The notes: generated by a model not told the origin, from the letters alone. 64,000 nt of DNA from Dermanyssus gallinae (GCA_003439945.1 QVRM01002264.1:41191-105190); one strand, 5' to 3'. Numbered from the stretch's first letter, positions 51,420-63,967 are shown. Made by a program: numbers and translations.

Positions 51420-51823
51420 ATTGCTTGTTGTTGTTGCTGCTGCTGCTGCTTGTTGTTGTTACTGTTGTTATTGCTTGTTGTTGTTGTTGTTGCTGCTGTT
51501 GTCGTTGATTTTGTTGTTGTTGTTGATTTTGTTGTTGTTGTTGCTGCTTGTTGTTGTTGCTGCTTGTTGTTTTTGTTGTTGTTGTTATTTTTGTTGTTGA
51601 TCTTGTTGTTGTTGTTGCTTGTTGTTGTTGCTGCTGCTTGTTGTTGTTGTTGTTGTTGTTGCTGCTGCTGCTGCTGCTTGTTGTTCTTGTTGTTGTTGCT
51701 GTTGCTGTTGTTGTTATTGTGGTCGTCTGCAGCATAAAGTTTCTGTCGTATTCGCTTGTTCGGTTGTCGTCGTCGTCATCATGGCCTTCGCGTGTGGTCA
51801 GCACCTTCGCCGTGACCTCGTCG
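51301..51823. repeat. Segmental duplication, unit 1, with GTT array
   Basis: Starts GCTGTGCTGGGCCAACTTCC, then (CAG)n and CCCCCGATGTTGTTG, then a GTT/GCT array (about 51360-51715). It ends with AAGTTTCTGTCGTATTCG, (GTC)n and CCTTCGCCGTGACCTCGTCG. The same ordered landmarks form unit 2 at 52894-53275. Open frames on both strands are low-complexity (poly-Leu/Val/Cys or Gln/Asn/Thr). Confidence 0.9.
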
Positions 51824-51829
51824 TGACCA

Positions 51830-52893
51830 CGACGATGGTGAAAGTCAGTGAGTCAGTCGGTTAGCCACTGAATATGAGGTGCTTCTGTGTGGGGTGCAGC
51901 GGGGTCGATTTGCCGTCGCCCAGTCGCCGTCAAGGTTCCGATATGGCGCCAAAAACGCTGCTATGAGGCTGACGCCGATGATGATGATAATGATGGTGGT
52001 GGTCATGCTAACGAATGATGGCGAAATAGAGAAAGATGCAGGACTGAATGACGAAGCGCGGAACTTCTACTAATAGACAGACACGGTCTGAGAAGGAAGC
52101 TGCGCTATGTGTATGTCGCTAGTGTTTCTATTGTTGTTGTCGTTGTCGTTGTTGTTGTTGTTATTGTTGTTAGTGTTATTGTTGTTGTTAGTGTTATTGT
52201 TGTTGCTGTTCTTGTGCTTGTTGCTGTTAAGTTGGGCCAACTGTGGATGCTAATTCCGGGATGCGACGACCCTTCCCCCACCCAATGCGGATTGCCACGT
52301 ACTGTCGTCATACGTAGGTAAGCTGATTGCCAAAAATCTGTGTGGCTTCAACAGATGTAGAGAAGTAAAAGCGATGACATTAGCAGCAGCAGCAGCAGCA
52401 GGTGTACAAGCAGAAACAGAATATAATGACAACAATTCGTCAACAGTTAGGCAGTCAATAAATATATATATATATATATGGGTGGAGAGCAGGGAACGAA
52501 GGGAACGAAGACACGACCGGGGACGGCCACGCAGCATTAATTCTGAAAAGGTCCACAAGCGATATACCAACAACAACAACAAAAGCAGCAGCCTTCACTT
52601 GGTGATTTTCTTGGCTGAAGTTCTCTCGCTGGCAGCATGAAGTCATCACCCTTCAACTACCGCCAGCACCCTTCAACGCTCGCCATGAGTCAGTCACGCT
52701 GCTGCCTTTGCTGCCGTCGCAGAGACCCCACCCCCTTCCCTATATATGCCTGCCCATTGTGTCTTCCTTACATGCCCGTACGACTGTGCGTCTCTATATG
52801 CGGGAGTGAGTGAGTGTATCTCTTTTAGTAGTATGTTTCTATGCTTATGTGTTTTTCTGTCGACCGTATGTCGGACGTGTAGAGTGTATGCAT
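51830..52893. other. GC-rich spacer between duplicated units
   Basis: Contains a GTT array at about 52129-52225, a strong donor-like GTAAGC at 52318, (GCA)n at 52381-52400 and a short (TA)n at 52462. A 36-codon ORF from an ATG at 51964 begins 'MRLTPMMMIMMVVVML', again signal-peptide-like, ending TAA at 52072. I cannot support a gene. Confidence 0.3.
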
Positions 52894-53275
<382 letters not shown>

Positions 53276-53491
53276 ACGATTTTGGTGTGTGGAGTATATA
53301 ATAAGGTTTCAAAACTACTTACCTAATACTGCAGCAGCAGCAGCCAGCAGCAACTGTGCTTAGTAGCGTCGACAGCTAGGATCAACAATAACAACAACAA
53401 CCAAGCTCGCTGCAACCGCCTATCAATGCGTATTGTCGAACGTGAATATAGTGTTCAGATTCCGAGCATATATATATATATATATATATAT

Positions 53492-53560
53492 ATTAAAGCG
53501 AGCACTGCCGAGTGTGCAAACGTATTGTAAATGATTAATAAATCATCACAATATTTTCTA
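53492..53560. repeat. Dispersed repeat, inverted partner of 48578-48646
   Basis: See 48578-48646. It is followed within 90 bp by the second dispersed repeat at 53647, so both may belong to one larger unknown element. Confidence 0.85.
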
Positions 53561-53646
53561 TATATATATAATGTCATGTTCCGATTGTGATGAATGATTG
53601 ATTAAAGTGAATGAATTAATTATGTCATATATATTCATTGCTTTAA

Positions 53647-53741
53647 TAGCTTTATTAACTGATGATTGGTTTACAATATTGCGCGTACAGAGAGAGCACA
53701 CATTTACATATATGTATATTGATCGCAGTTCCAAAAGTCGA
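53647..53741. repeat. Dispersed repeat, copy 2 (pair with 21934-22029)
   Basis: Same-orientation match to 21934-22029; see there. Confidence 0.75.
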
Positions 53742-55420
53742 CTCAACGGAACTCAACTCCGTCGCATTGTTGGAGGTGATATGAGTCACACTGTCCCCCG
53801 TAGAGTTTGCACAAGCATAACGAGAACATTTTATGAAACTTCTCTTGAATACAGACCTTCATGTGAAAGCCATGTACAGCAAATCGTGCGCTTAGGTGTC
53901 TATTCTCATAACTGCAGGGCTTCCACGAACTGCACGTCATTGCCTGGGTTTCATAAAAGAGCGGGTCAATGTCTGCCATGTTATTTTCCTATTAAGACAT
54001 GCACCAGTTAAAAGCTGCCGTTTTCGGTAAATCGTGCATTTATTTGTAAACTCTCAACAAAACGGAAGCGGAGACGACGCCAGTAAATAGACTAATCTGT
54101 TGAGACGAGTGCAGTAGACTCTTAACGCCTTCTTCAGAAATGTGGCCTTAATTTGGTCAAGCGCCTTAAGTTTAACTTCGATACATAAGGCAATGTCACC
54201 TCGAGTCGAGAATACGATTCCTAGGTAGAAGAAGTGTGAGACAAATTTTATAGATTTTCAACCTAAGCGAAGTTTGTCGATTCCAGCCAATTTGTCTCCA
54301 CGTCTAAACTTCATTGCCTTTGTGTTGCTTATAGTTATCTCCAACTTGTTCCGGTGGACGTATAGCTGCAAGGTCGCAAATGATTGTTGCAAATGAAATC
54401 GGCTGCGAGAGTACAGCACCAAGTTATCTGCATACATAAGGACGTCCTTTGACATGCACGTGCCGACTCTGCATCTCTGTTAGATCGCCATGTGTTTAGC
54501 GGCTCTGTAAGATCGTGATGTGTTTTACGGCTCCATCATCTATGATAACTTTTCTTTCCTGTAGAATGCCTTTAATGAGTTCCAATATATACAACGACAC
54601 CCCGCAAAGAGCCAGCTTGTTAAGTATAATCGATCGTGCGGCCGTATCAAAGGCGGCTTTGAACTCTACAAATACAGCAAAGAGATACGTTAGTTTAGTT
54701 CGAAGTGCCCGTTGAATAGAATTTAGAAGTACAGCACATGTTGTCATTGTTGACCGGCTTCTTCTGAAACCATGTTGTTGCTCCGGCAGTTTTCTTTAAG
54801 GACATTTTTTAATCGACGGGCTAGGCTAGCCGACAGAAGTTTGTAGACGTATTGCGCTCTTCTTTTCGATACCTCGGTAAAACGATATAGCAAACGGATC
54901 CTTTAGGGATTTTCCTTTAGGGATATTGCTAAGGAGGCTGGTTCTCCATTCCCAGGGTGATCGGGCCGTTTTCGTCACCTCGTTAAAAAGTAGAGTGAAG
55001 CAGGGCGCAAGGTGAATCGCCTGTCTGAAATACTCATTGAGACCAAATCGGACGCTGAAGCCTTCCCGGACGGTGCCTTGATTATTGAGTCGATAATTTC
55101 AGAATTGCTAAAAGACCGCGACAGGGTTTGACGGGCTTCAGTGACGCGCTCGTCCCACACTGACATTACTACAGGCGCACAGTTTGAAACGGTTATGGCA
55201 CTGGCAAACATTTGACGAAAATGAGCATTTGATATATCATGCGGGATAGGACACGCAGTAACCCGCCTGTCTATATGCAGCCACTTATGAGGGCGTTGTT
55301 GCGTTTCTAGGAGCAGCTTGCACTGTTTTCGTTCTTTTTGTACTTTTATGGCGTTGTTTACAACTCGGTTATAGTCACGTCTTAATCTAATATAAAAAGA
55401 CGTCATCTCCGGGCGAATTT
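53742..55420 (-). pseudogene. LINE ORF2 (YADD type), 5'-truncated and decayed
   Basis: Minus strand, in order: pre-RT linker 'ITVSNCAPVVMSVWDERV' (about 55200), 'IIKAPSGKASASDLVSM' (55060), and box A 'FAVFVEFKAAFDTAARSII' (54680). Then come 'YADNLVLYSRSRFHLQQ' (54430; box C with YADN instead of YADD) and 'LEITISNTKAMKFRRGD' (54330). At the C-terminus is 'ENRHLSARFAVHGFHMKVC' (about 53910), continuing to a Cys/His cluster (about 53840-53770). The C-terminal 'MADIDPLFYETQAM' block has a close relative in the element at 57850-60370. Frames shift several times. Confidence 0.8.
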
Positions 55421-55690
55421 TTGCTGGAATGTATGCTTAAATCATATAATGTTTGCATATGTATACGAGGTGTTTTTTATGTATACGCACGGACGGATAT
55501 ATATATATATATATATATTTATACATATATACACGCTCGTAAACATAAACAAATCTTGAATAATTTATTATTTTATATATGCGTACGTCTGCATATTTAT
55601 GCACATATGTGTGCAGACGAATGCGTAAGATATATATATATATATATATGTATACCCACCCCCCAATTGTGCTGTATATATATGTATGTA
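55421..55690. repeat. AT-rich spacer with TA/TATG repeats
   Basis: Several short (TA)n and TATG tracts (55496-55518, 55629-55650, 55675-55710) between two divergently oriented LINE remnants. Confidence 0.8.
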
Positions 55691-55699
55691 TGCTATATA

Positions 55700-56720
55700 T
55701 ATTTATATAGACCCTCCCAGAGTGGGTTCTTAGAAGGTTGCTCAACTGAACAAGCTCTTAGGGAAGTCCTTTGTCACGAGCGGGAACGTTTCAACGGCGG
55801 ACAGATAACCTACACTCGTTCAAAACTGCTTTTTATAGTGTACCTAAAGACTGCGTTCTGGAAATTACGCGACATAATTTGGACATCAAAGGTCGAATGT
55901 TCAATCTAATGAGAAACATTCTCACTGCAAACTACATCACAATCAGAAATGAGCCTCACTGTATTGCGGTGCAACAGGTTAAACGGACTATTGGGCTACC
56001 ACAAGGCGGCACGGCAAGCCCTTTCTTTTATTCATCCTCTATGTCACAGGGTTACACCAACTACTTCGAAATCCTAAAGCCCCGCATGGGTTCTACGCTG
56101 ACGATCTTATCAAAATGGCCAAGCCAAGGCCACACCTGCAGTTTTACCTGAATGAAATGAGCCAATGGTGTGCACAGTATGAGCTGACAATTAATGTATC
56201 CAAGGCAAGAATTCTTCGTTTTTCTCGAGGAGGTCGACACGCCAGTCTTGACTATACCATTAGGGTCAATAACCAAAATATCGAATTAGTAAGTCAATTT
56301 AGCTCTCTCGGGCACATAGAGAACAAGGCGTGCAAAAGCAGTATCGACCATGATACGCTACTCGAGGATCTTAGCATGTCTCGGCAGATTGACACTAATA
56401 CTGGAATAAATAATAGATAAAATAGCTCCAATTATAAGTTACTGCCTTCGGGCATTGTACCAAACTTAATCTTAGACAACATGAAAGAGATAGACAAACT
56501 CAAGGCTAATTTTGCGAAGCCTATCTCCGGACTGCCGCGTAACGCATCGACAACCTTGGCGCTGGACTTATGCCAAGAGCGAAGCTTTGTGGAAGGCCTT
56601 ATCCTGGACAAATACGATTTCAGCGCGCTGGTCGTAGAGCAATATCGCGCCTACAGAGAAAAGAGTAATTTGAATAAAAAGTTCACTGACGGTCCTGCAT
56701 TCACGACAGATCGTTGAAAG
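55700..56720 (+). pseudogene. LINE RT, plus strand (GLPQGGTASPF type)
   Basis: Plus strand: 'SQSGFLEGCSTEQAL' (55720), a box A region broken by a frameshift near 55820, 'NILTANYITIRNE' (55915), box B 'TIGLPQGGTASPFFY' (55990), a damaged box C near 56090, 'LTINVSKARILRFSRGG' (56180), and the C-terminal 'AKPISGLPRNASTTLALDL' (56513). YADD is not legible. A different LINE family from its minus-strand neighbour. Confidence 0.75.
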
Positions 56721-56962
56721 CAGGGAATGCAAGCAAACAGACCTGGCATGGCGTCCACCAATATAAATGCCTGAAAGGGTATTGCTTTGAATTTGAAGAC
56801 TGTGTATGTAAATATTGTGGTACGTGTAATATTGACCGATACCACATATGTACTGTAATGTAAGGAAATATAGGCTGGTTCGATGTATGCAGTAGTGAAA
56901 GACGTTTTCACAAGCCGACATGAGTTTTAGGTAATATCTAACAAATTCCGGCGAAATAAACT

Positions 56963-56964
<2 letters not shown>

Positions 56965-57025
<61 letters not shown>
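56965..57025. repeat. (TA)n
   Basis: About 60 bp pure TA. Confidence 0.97.
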
Positions 57026-57028
<3 letters not shown>

Positions 57029-57029
57029 A

Positions 57030-57849
57030 TACAGAAGCAGTGTGTTCATTTGGGCTACGTGTTGTTCTCATTGACTAAACGCTCGGTTTAGATTCCACCT
57101 GCAGCCAGGGGAAAACGAAGTGCGGACGAAAGCTGCGTCGGCAAAATTGCTTGGAGCCGTTTGTGTGCGTTTCGGTTTGTTTTTGTCATTAGTAATGTGC
57201 ATTTTGTACACTAGGTTGGGGCAGACGTGTTTTCCGTTTCTGCCCTAAATCTTCTTGCATATAACGCAAAGCCAGCATAAAATGAAAGTTGCTTTATTGA
57301 TCAAGCAGACATCGCCGTCGAAGAGTCTACTACTATCAGCTCCACGAACCCAAACAAAGGTGAGGCAAAGCGATTTGACTAACCATCCGCCAAGACTGTT
57401 GAAGAGTTGTCGTTACCTCAACTTCAGCTGAACCAGCCGACCTTGTGTGCTGCAGTAGGGCGTTCCGACCTGAATGAAGGTGAACCCAAACGTTGTCTGA
57501 GACCTTACAAAATCAATCGTTTATTTATTGATCCACAAGCACTGTTTGAGCGCTGTCTTGTACTATCGATCATAGAAATATAGACAAAATAAGACGCGGG
57601 TTGTTTTGAGCGTCTCGACTTCGCTGACAACCAATCCTAATCGGACTTTTGCTGCTAACATTTGTATGACGAATAATCTTGACGTGTCCTCAACATTCAT
57701 CAACAGAAGACGTGATTAATTATCCTAAGTGTGTTTGCCGGATTGTGTTTTGCCGCACACCCAAAGCGGGTAGTGTGGGACTCGATGCCGATGTTGTTGG
57801 CATTATATTTATTTCTTAAAATCACCTTTGTTAGGTACATAGTCAATGG
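57030..57849. other. No recognised gene
   Basis: About 800 bp without frames or motifs I can place. TTTATTGATCAAGCAG (57293) and TTTATTGATCCACAAG (57524) are similar 16-mers, perhaps a weak repeat. Confidence 0.4.
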
Positions 57850-60370
57850 TCAAATGGTATAGTAAAAACAATATCACTGCGAGAGGCTCCTTAAAGAGAC
57901 TACACGTGGGCAAATTGCCCCGTGATACTTTGTGCAGTAGGCCCCGCACCGAGTACATATACATGATGGATGAGGGTCGTGGAAGCAGTGTGTCCCGCAC
58001 AGGACGTGGTGAAACCCGTGTACCGCGAAACGAGTCACTATGTGGCGGTTTGTGCAGCCTAAGTCCTTCCAGGTGCTGTCTCGCATGGCACCCGTGTCAA
58101 AGATGTCCGGGTCGATGTTTGCCATCTTGTCCTACCACATGCGGATGAATTCCTTGTAGGTGGGAGTCTCCGGCAGGTTGAGGCGTCTCTTCAGATCCTC
58201 GACGAACAACGGAGCGTCCGCCAGCAGATACACAAGGCGGTTCGTGCTTGAGAAGTGCAGACCCATTATACGCTTGAGGTAAGCCGGTTTTACGCGGTCC
58301 AGCATTTCAAATTGCTGCCGCGAGAGCTCTCTTCAGATGACCTGGATGCCGTAAGAAGCGAAGGGGGCGAGTTTGAGGTCGAAGAGGCCGAGAGCAGTCT
58401 TCAGAGAAAGCAGCTGCGGCTTCTGTATCCCAACAGATGCCACTAGCGCGTTTCTCACCCGATCCGTGATGTGCTTTGTGAATAAACTGTCGTTGGAGGG
58501 GATGACGATGCCGAGATACTTAAAGCTTTTGACATACTTGAGCTCCGTCGAGGCAAGCCGCAGAGTGTCGTTGCCAGCTACCCGACCTCCCTTGCGGAAC
58601 TTTATAGCTTTGGTCTTCGACGGGTTGATCTCGAGACCGATGCCCTGCACGTAGGTCGCGAGCCTTGCAGCGAGCTTGCCAGGGACTGCTGCAGATGGAA
58701 CCTTGACGTGCTGTAGAGCACTACGTCGTCAGCGTACGTCAGGACCTGCGCTAAATTGCGGGTGCCCTCCACCTGCGAGGGAGGTCGGCTAGCAGCACTG
58801 AGAACAACAGAGGGCTCAGGTTGTCGCCCTGTGCAAAGCCCGTCGTCTGCAGGAAGGGGTCGAATTCGGCCACGCCGTCGTCGATCGAGATGGGGTTCTC
58901 TTGGAGGATAGCGGCCAGCAGATGCCAGCTTAGCAATGATCTTGTCTCTTGGTGCCGAGTCTAACGCTGAGCGGAAATCCACGTAGACGGCGTACATGAA
59001 GGCGCCTCGGCATTGAAGTACCCGCTGAGCGTCATCGGTCAGAAAGCTGCAGGCATCTAACGTAGACCGCCCAGCTCGGAAGCCATACTGCTCTTTCGGA
59101 ATTACCCCGCGACCCTCTAAGAACGCTAATAGCCGTGTGGTCAGAATTGCGGAGAGCAGCTTGTAGGAACAGCTTTTCTTTGCGATGCCCCTCCGTGAGG
59201 TTGAAAGTTTGGGATTCCCCTTTTCCTTCGGTATTACCGACAGCAGAGCGCTGCTCCAGTTTGAGGGGATGGGGCCGTGGCGAAGACAAGCGTTGAACAG
59301 GCTCGTCCAGCACGGTGCCATGACTATAGCCTCCGGTGCTCGTTGCAGACGGGGTCGGATCCAGATGCCTTGTTGGAGCCGAGGCGAGCGGCCTCGGCTT
59401 TCGAGGTACCGAAAGGCCAGGAAGGAGGCGCTGAACTGGGCGCGACGGGCAATGGCGCAAATTCGGTTAAACCATGGTCTGCCTCGCCGGAGGCTCTGGG
59501 AGGCTACCGAGGTCCTGATGACGTCCTGACCAGCGTCTCGCAGTACTCCTTAATCGCTGGATCGTGCCAGACTAGGAACAGCGCGGCCACGTTCTCCAGG
59601 AGGCGACGCGCGTCAAGATGCCTGGGTAGGGCCTGACGTCGTGGAGTCGCAGTTGGGTGCCGGGGGAGCCACACTTCGAGGCCCACCGGCGCATGCCACT
59701 TGATCTGCCTGCCCTCCTGCAGGGGGTTCTTGTCAGTCAAGTAGACGACTCTATCGGGATGTAAACTGGTGGCCGCAATGGCTAAGGCTACTTTTTCCCC
59801 CGGCTCGCCTTTGTAGGAGTACTCTCGGCACTCCATCAGCTTACGCTGGATGCTTGTGAGCGAAAGAAAGGTGAAGCCAACCTCGGTGCTCTTCAGGACG
59901 AGCGTCTCGTTAGCTTCTTTGCACTCCAGGTTAAACAGTGGGAGGGACAGGATGTGCAGGTCGGAGTCAGGCTTGGACACCTTGAACTTCCTGGCGAAGC
60001 CCACCACGGGCCCGAGGAAGGCCGCCTTGTTCAGGTAGGCACACTCCTTATAGCCGGCGAGCAGAAAGAGGCTGACGGGCCCATCAGTCTTGCCAAGACT
60101 TTTCTCTACGGCCTTCAGGATAGCATTTGTGTCCTTAGCGCAGGACCTCACGACCAGCGAAGCCTTCTTGGAGAAGTAGCACTTTAGGGTGGGCCTGATG
60201 GCGTCCACTTGACGATCTCCGACGAGCAGGGCGGTTTTTTTCGGCGGCGGCCGCCGGGGGAACGGGCTCCACCTCCACCGAGCTCCTAGCCTCAAAAGCC
60301 TCTAGCCGGCTCCTCAGCGCGGTGCGGTGCGACTGACCAGCTGGACGAGCAGAACGACGAACATTGTTGT
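57850..60370 (-). pseudogene. LINE with esterase-like domain, RT and Cys/His tail
   Basis: Minus strand. The right end has 'RLEAFEARSSVEVEPV' (about 60300), then a 263-codon frame: 'KTALLVGDRQVDAIRPTL' (60230) and 'DGPVSLFLLAGYKECAYL', resembling SGNH esterase domains of CR1-type LINE proteins, with Arg where the catalytic Ser of GDS would be. After 'RRGRPWFNRICAIARRAQFS' (about 59490) comes the RT: 'GVIPKEQYGFRAGRSTLDA' (59110), box A 'YAVYVDFRSALDSA' (59000), box B 'TTGFAQGDNLSPLLFSVLL' (58850), box C 'VLTYADDVVLYS' (58740), 'PSKTKAIKFRKGGR' (58620), and a C-terminal 'STWKDLGCTNRHIVTRFAVH' with a Cys/His cluster (57990-57900). No APE endonuclease is seen. RT motifs are the best preserved in the window, but frameshifts occur. 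Confidence 0.8.
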
Positions 60371-60379
60371 TGGCATAAT

Positions 60380-62257
60380 ACCCACTAAAAACCTCTCACC
60401 TAAATAGCCTCAGGAAGAGACGAGGAACCATTATTTGATACTACTTCAACCCCTACTTCTTCCTTAGGTTTGCCTGAACAGAGCGCACATCGCGGTCTGC
60501 ACCAAATCTTTGGTTTTAATAATCGTCGCGGCAAAATCCTTTATAATGTGCCAGCTTTGGGTGTCTTGCAAAAGGGCCTGAGCCATTTGTTCACATGTTA
60601 CCGGGAGTTCCCGATCTAGGAGCCGCGCCAGCTCCGCCCTGTTCGCGCTGAAAGCCGCGCATACTTTGAAGGTGTGTTTAACGTCGTCTTCTTCTCCTGA
60701 GTCGTAGAGAATGCATGCTGGCGACAGGGCATGTCCTATACGATGTAGGTATTTTCTGAAGGTGCCGTGGCCCGTCAAAAATTGGGTCAGAGGGTACGAC
60801 AGTGATTCCTCTCGCCTTTTGAACCACTCTCGAACATCCGGGCTAATAATCCGTCGAGATCTCTAATAATGATTGCCTTTGTTCGGGGGGGTGTGTGGAC
60901 GGTTGCCGTAAGGGAGGCTTTGTCTTGAATTTCCTCGGCCAACTTCGCAGTAGCGTTTGGAGTCGAGGCCTTGACGAGTAGCTTAACTTCACCGGATCTT
61001 TTTTTAGAGACCCTTTTGATCTGGATTCCTAATGCGTCCGGGTCGAGCTTAGAGCGTAGATCTCGGATAGCATCAGAATAGCTCCGGCTTCTCAGGTTAA
61101 TAGTAACTGAACTAGGCGTTGGCTTGTTCTCGTTACTCCTGGCAGGGTTTATTACGCTATCCTGACCCTAGACACAGAGTTCTAGGGTTATTTCAGGGAA
61201 TGTGGTCGGACTGGATTCTAAACATTTGCGTTAAATGTCCAGGTCCACTGTTGATGTGGTAGCCACCCTGGCCGATGTTATCTTCTTTTTTTTCTAAGAA
61301 GGTCACAGAGCGAGGGAGTTATGCTTCTGAGAGCAACCGGCGATGGGCTGGCTCCTTCTCCCTCTGTTAGCATCCGGGCAAATAGTGTGCGAAGCTACCG
61401 TTTCTTCCTCCTCTTCTGTGCCCTCTACACCTACGACGTCTTTATAATGTAGAGATACGAGCCGACCCTCTTGGAGATAAGGCAGGGAGCTCAGGGACGC
61501 TGGGAACTGGTTTGCCAGTCCCGTCACTAGCCGACTATCTTTCTCCGTCGTAGGCGAAAGCAAGATTACAGGGGCCAGGGCTTGGTCGTTAGGAAATTTG
61601 TTTTCTTGAGCTTTGTTTTTTTTGTCAAAAACACATCCCGGCCAATTTTTTGCGACAAGAGCCTCGAACTCTTCATCTGCAACGGAGCCTGCTAGGGCCT
61701 TTTTTTATTTTTGTTGCCTCCGTATTTTCACTGGGCTCGGAGTTTTCCGTGGCTCCTTTTGCCTGTGTAAGACCGTATAGGTGGGCACGGCGCGCGAGAG
61801 ACCTAATTGCTTGGACAAGTGAGGTCGTTTCCTTCCTAATGTCATTTTGTGTGGTGGTGTAGGTTGCCACCAGCCGTTCAAGTCCGATGGCCTCCGTGAG
61901 AAGGGCTTGCAGATCCCTTCTTTCTGTGACTGCCGCATTTGTAGTTTCTGAGGGGAGAGAACATTGCTGCTTCACGGGCGGGGACTGAGTCTTGCTCCTC
62001 CTTTTTCTAGCGTTGCCCACCTCATTGGCGTCGGTCGCTTCGGATGGCCTATCCGTATCGCTTTCTGCCTCGGTGTCAGAGTTATGCTGGAGGCATCTTG
62101 AGGGCAGGACACGTACGCTTTGCGGAACACCACTCGCGACTTGTGGCGGAGTTCCGTTGGTGCGGGAGGATCTATTGAAACCAGAAGCTGACTGCCAGGG
62201 AGAATCGTCATCACCGCCTTTCATTGGTGCTTGCTGGTGTGGATCCTTCGGATCCAT
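60380..62257 (-). pseudogene. Internally deleted R1-clade LINE (ORF1 joined to ORF2 C-terminus)
   Basis: Minus strand. ORF1 starts at ATG 62257 ('MDPKDPHQQAPMKGGDDD') and runs as a long, polar gag-like N-terminus to about 61680. It continues after frameshifts through 'SVTINLRSRSYSDAIRDL' (about 61090) to 'KAIIIRDLD' (60850). There the sequence passes straight into the C-terminal end of ORF2: 'EWFKRREESLSYPLTQFL', 'TGHGTFRKYLHRIGHALSP', then 'CILYDSGEEDDVKHTFKVC' (a C-to-H/C zinc-binding-like pattern), and 'QSWHIIKDFAATIIKTKDL', stop near 60464. The zinc knuckles, endonuclease and RT between those points are gone. Such a copy is non-autonomous. Confidence 0.8.
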
Positions 62258-62389
62258 CGGTGGGGAGGGGGGGTCTCTCAGTGTATATGCAGCTACACGT
62301 ACAAAATACGAATGATGTATGTATGTACGCGCTCCTATGCGTACCCATGCACACAACTATTGCACGTTAAATATGCGTGCGCCCGTGTG

Positions 62390-62411
62390 CACATGTACAC
62401 ACACACACATA

Positions 62412-62460
<49 letters not shown>
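62390..62460. repeat. (CA)n and (TA)n compound
   Basis: ACACACACAC then (TA)n to 62453, flanked by TATG/CACG alternating sequence. Confidence 0.95.
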
Positions 62461-63270
62461 TACACACGTGTATACACACGCGCACACTCCCGTGCACATA
62501 TATTCGAATTATATATGCACGTTGAGTCTACGGTTGCACGTGTCTATGTACACGCACTGCCATCTTGATCAAAACATATGCGCTGTTGGAGAGTGTTGGT
62601 AAACACGTACTGGCCGTGCAACTGGAAGAGCTGACAGATGTAAACAAAACTCAGCCTGCAGAGTAGTCGTTCGAAGATTGTGCAACTTCACTCGAGTTGC
62701 TAAAATCAGACTGAGAGCAAATGATGTACTGCACAGTACCTGTAAGGTGGTGTTAAAAGACGCGTGCTGGATTGTTCACTAGTGCAGTTGCTACCGGGTG
62801 CGATTGCTCTCAGGACCGCTTAGAGCCTCAGGTTTTCGCCTTTTTCACCGATTTTCGCAGAGCAAATTTCACACTCGACCACTCAGGCTGAGTGCTAGCA
62901 GCCGACTGCCACTGAACTGTGGCACCTAATGTTGTGTTACTACCTGGTACTTGTGCCGCTCGCCGCCCGAAAACCGACCGGCCGAAATCCCCTACCGCTG
63001 TGCCGCTGAAGGCATAATCTCGTCTTCTAATGTTACACGATAACATTAACACGGCTGCTTCTGCTAATGCCAGCAGTAGTAGAACGCCTTTGCTGACCAG
63101 CGATGATTAAGCACGACGCTGCGCTATGCTTCTATATCGTTTCACCAAGAATCGCCACGTCAGGACGGCGACGATGACGTCCACAAAGTTGTCTTGTTCA
63201 GGACGTGCAAAGTACTCTCTACTATAGTCGCGCCTATATTAAGCTAACTTTAACTGACTCTAACTGCAGA
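62461..63270. other. No recognised gene
   Basis: About 800 bp with no supportable frame or repeat. Confidence 0.4.
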
Positions 63271-63274
63271 CGCC

Positions 63275-63640
63275 TCTTGTCGTTGTTGTTGTTGTTGGTG
63301 GTAGTGGTGTTGTTGTTGTTGTTGTTGTGGTGGTGGTGGTAGTGGTGTTGTTGGTGTTGTTGGTGTTGTTGTTGTTGGTGTTGTTGGTGTTGTTGGTGTT
63401 GGTGTTGTTGTTGGTGTTGTTGTTGTTGGTGTTGGTGTTGGTGTTGTTGTTGTTGTTGGTGGTGTTGTTGTTGTTGTTGTTGGTGGTGGTGGTGTTGTTG
63501 TTGTTGTTGGTGGTGTTGTTGGTGGTGTTGTTGTTGTTGGTGGTGGTGTTGGTGTTGGTGGTGTTGGTGGTGTTGGTGTTGTTGGTGTTGGTGGTGTTGG
63601 TGGTGTTGGTGTTGTTGTTGTTGCTGCTGCTGTAGCTAAA
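63275..63640. repeat. GTT/GGT trinucleotide array
   Basis: About 365 bp made of GTT with interspersed GGT and GTG triplets. Open frames (poly-Val/Leu on plus, Asn/Thr on minus) are by-products of the repeat. Confidence 0.97.
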
Positions 63641-63934
63641 TGTGAATGTCACTTAACTTACCAAGTAGCGACCACAATATCGAGTGAGCGTTTTGTAGTT
63701 GAACGCATGCTGCTGCTGCGAGCAGCGCCGCCATCAGTTGTCGAAATCGATCCCGTTACTGTGTGTCCTCGCCTGACGCCGCTCGACGTGCCCTTTGAGT
63801 GGTAACTTGAATATTTCTAATATAAATGTCATAATGTCATCTTTTGTCTTATATCTACAGCTATATTTCCGCATATGTATAGCACGTGAATAAATGCCAT
63901 GCCGCATAGTCTACGAAACTGCGCAGCTTCGTAG

Positions 63935-63935
<1 letters not shown>
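63641..63935. other. No recognised gene
   Basis: No motif; (GCT)n of four units at 63709. Confidence 0.4.

Positions 63936-63967
<32 letters not shown>

Noticed and set aside
51210..51737. 175-codon frame rich in Val, Cys and Leu
   Set aside because: It is the translation of a GTT/GCT array. Frames are open on both strands across the same array, and similar frames arise at every triplet array in the window.
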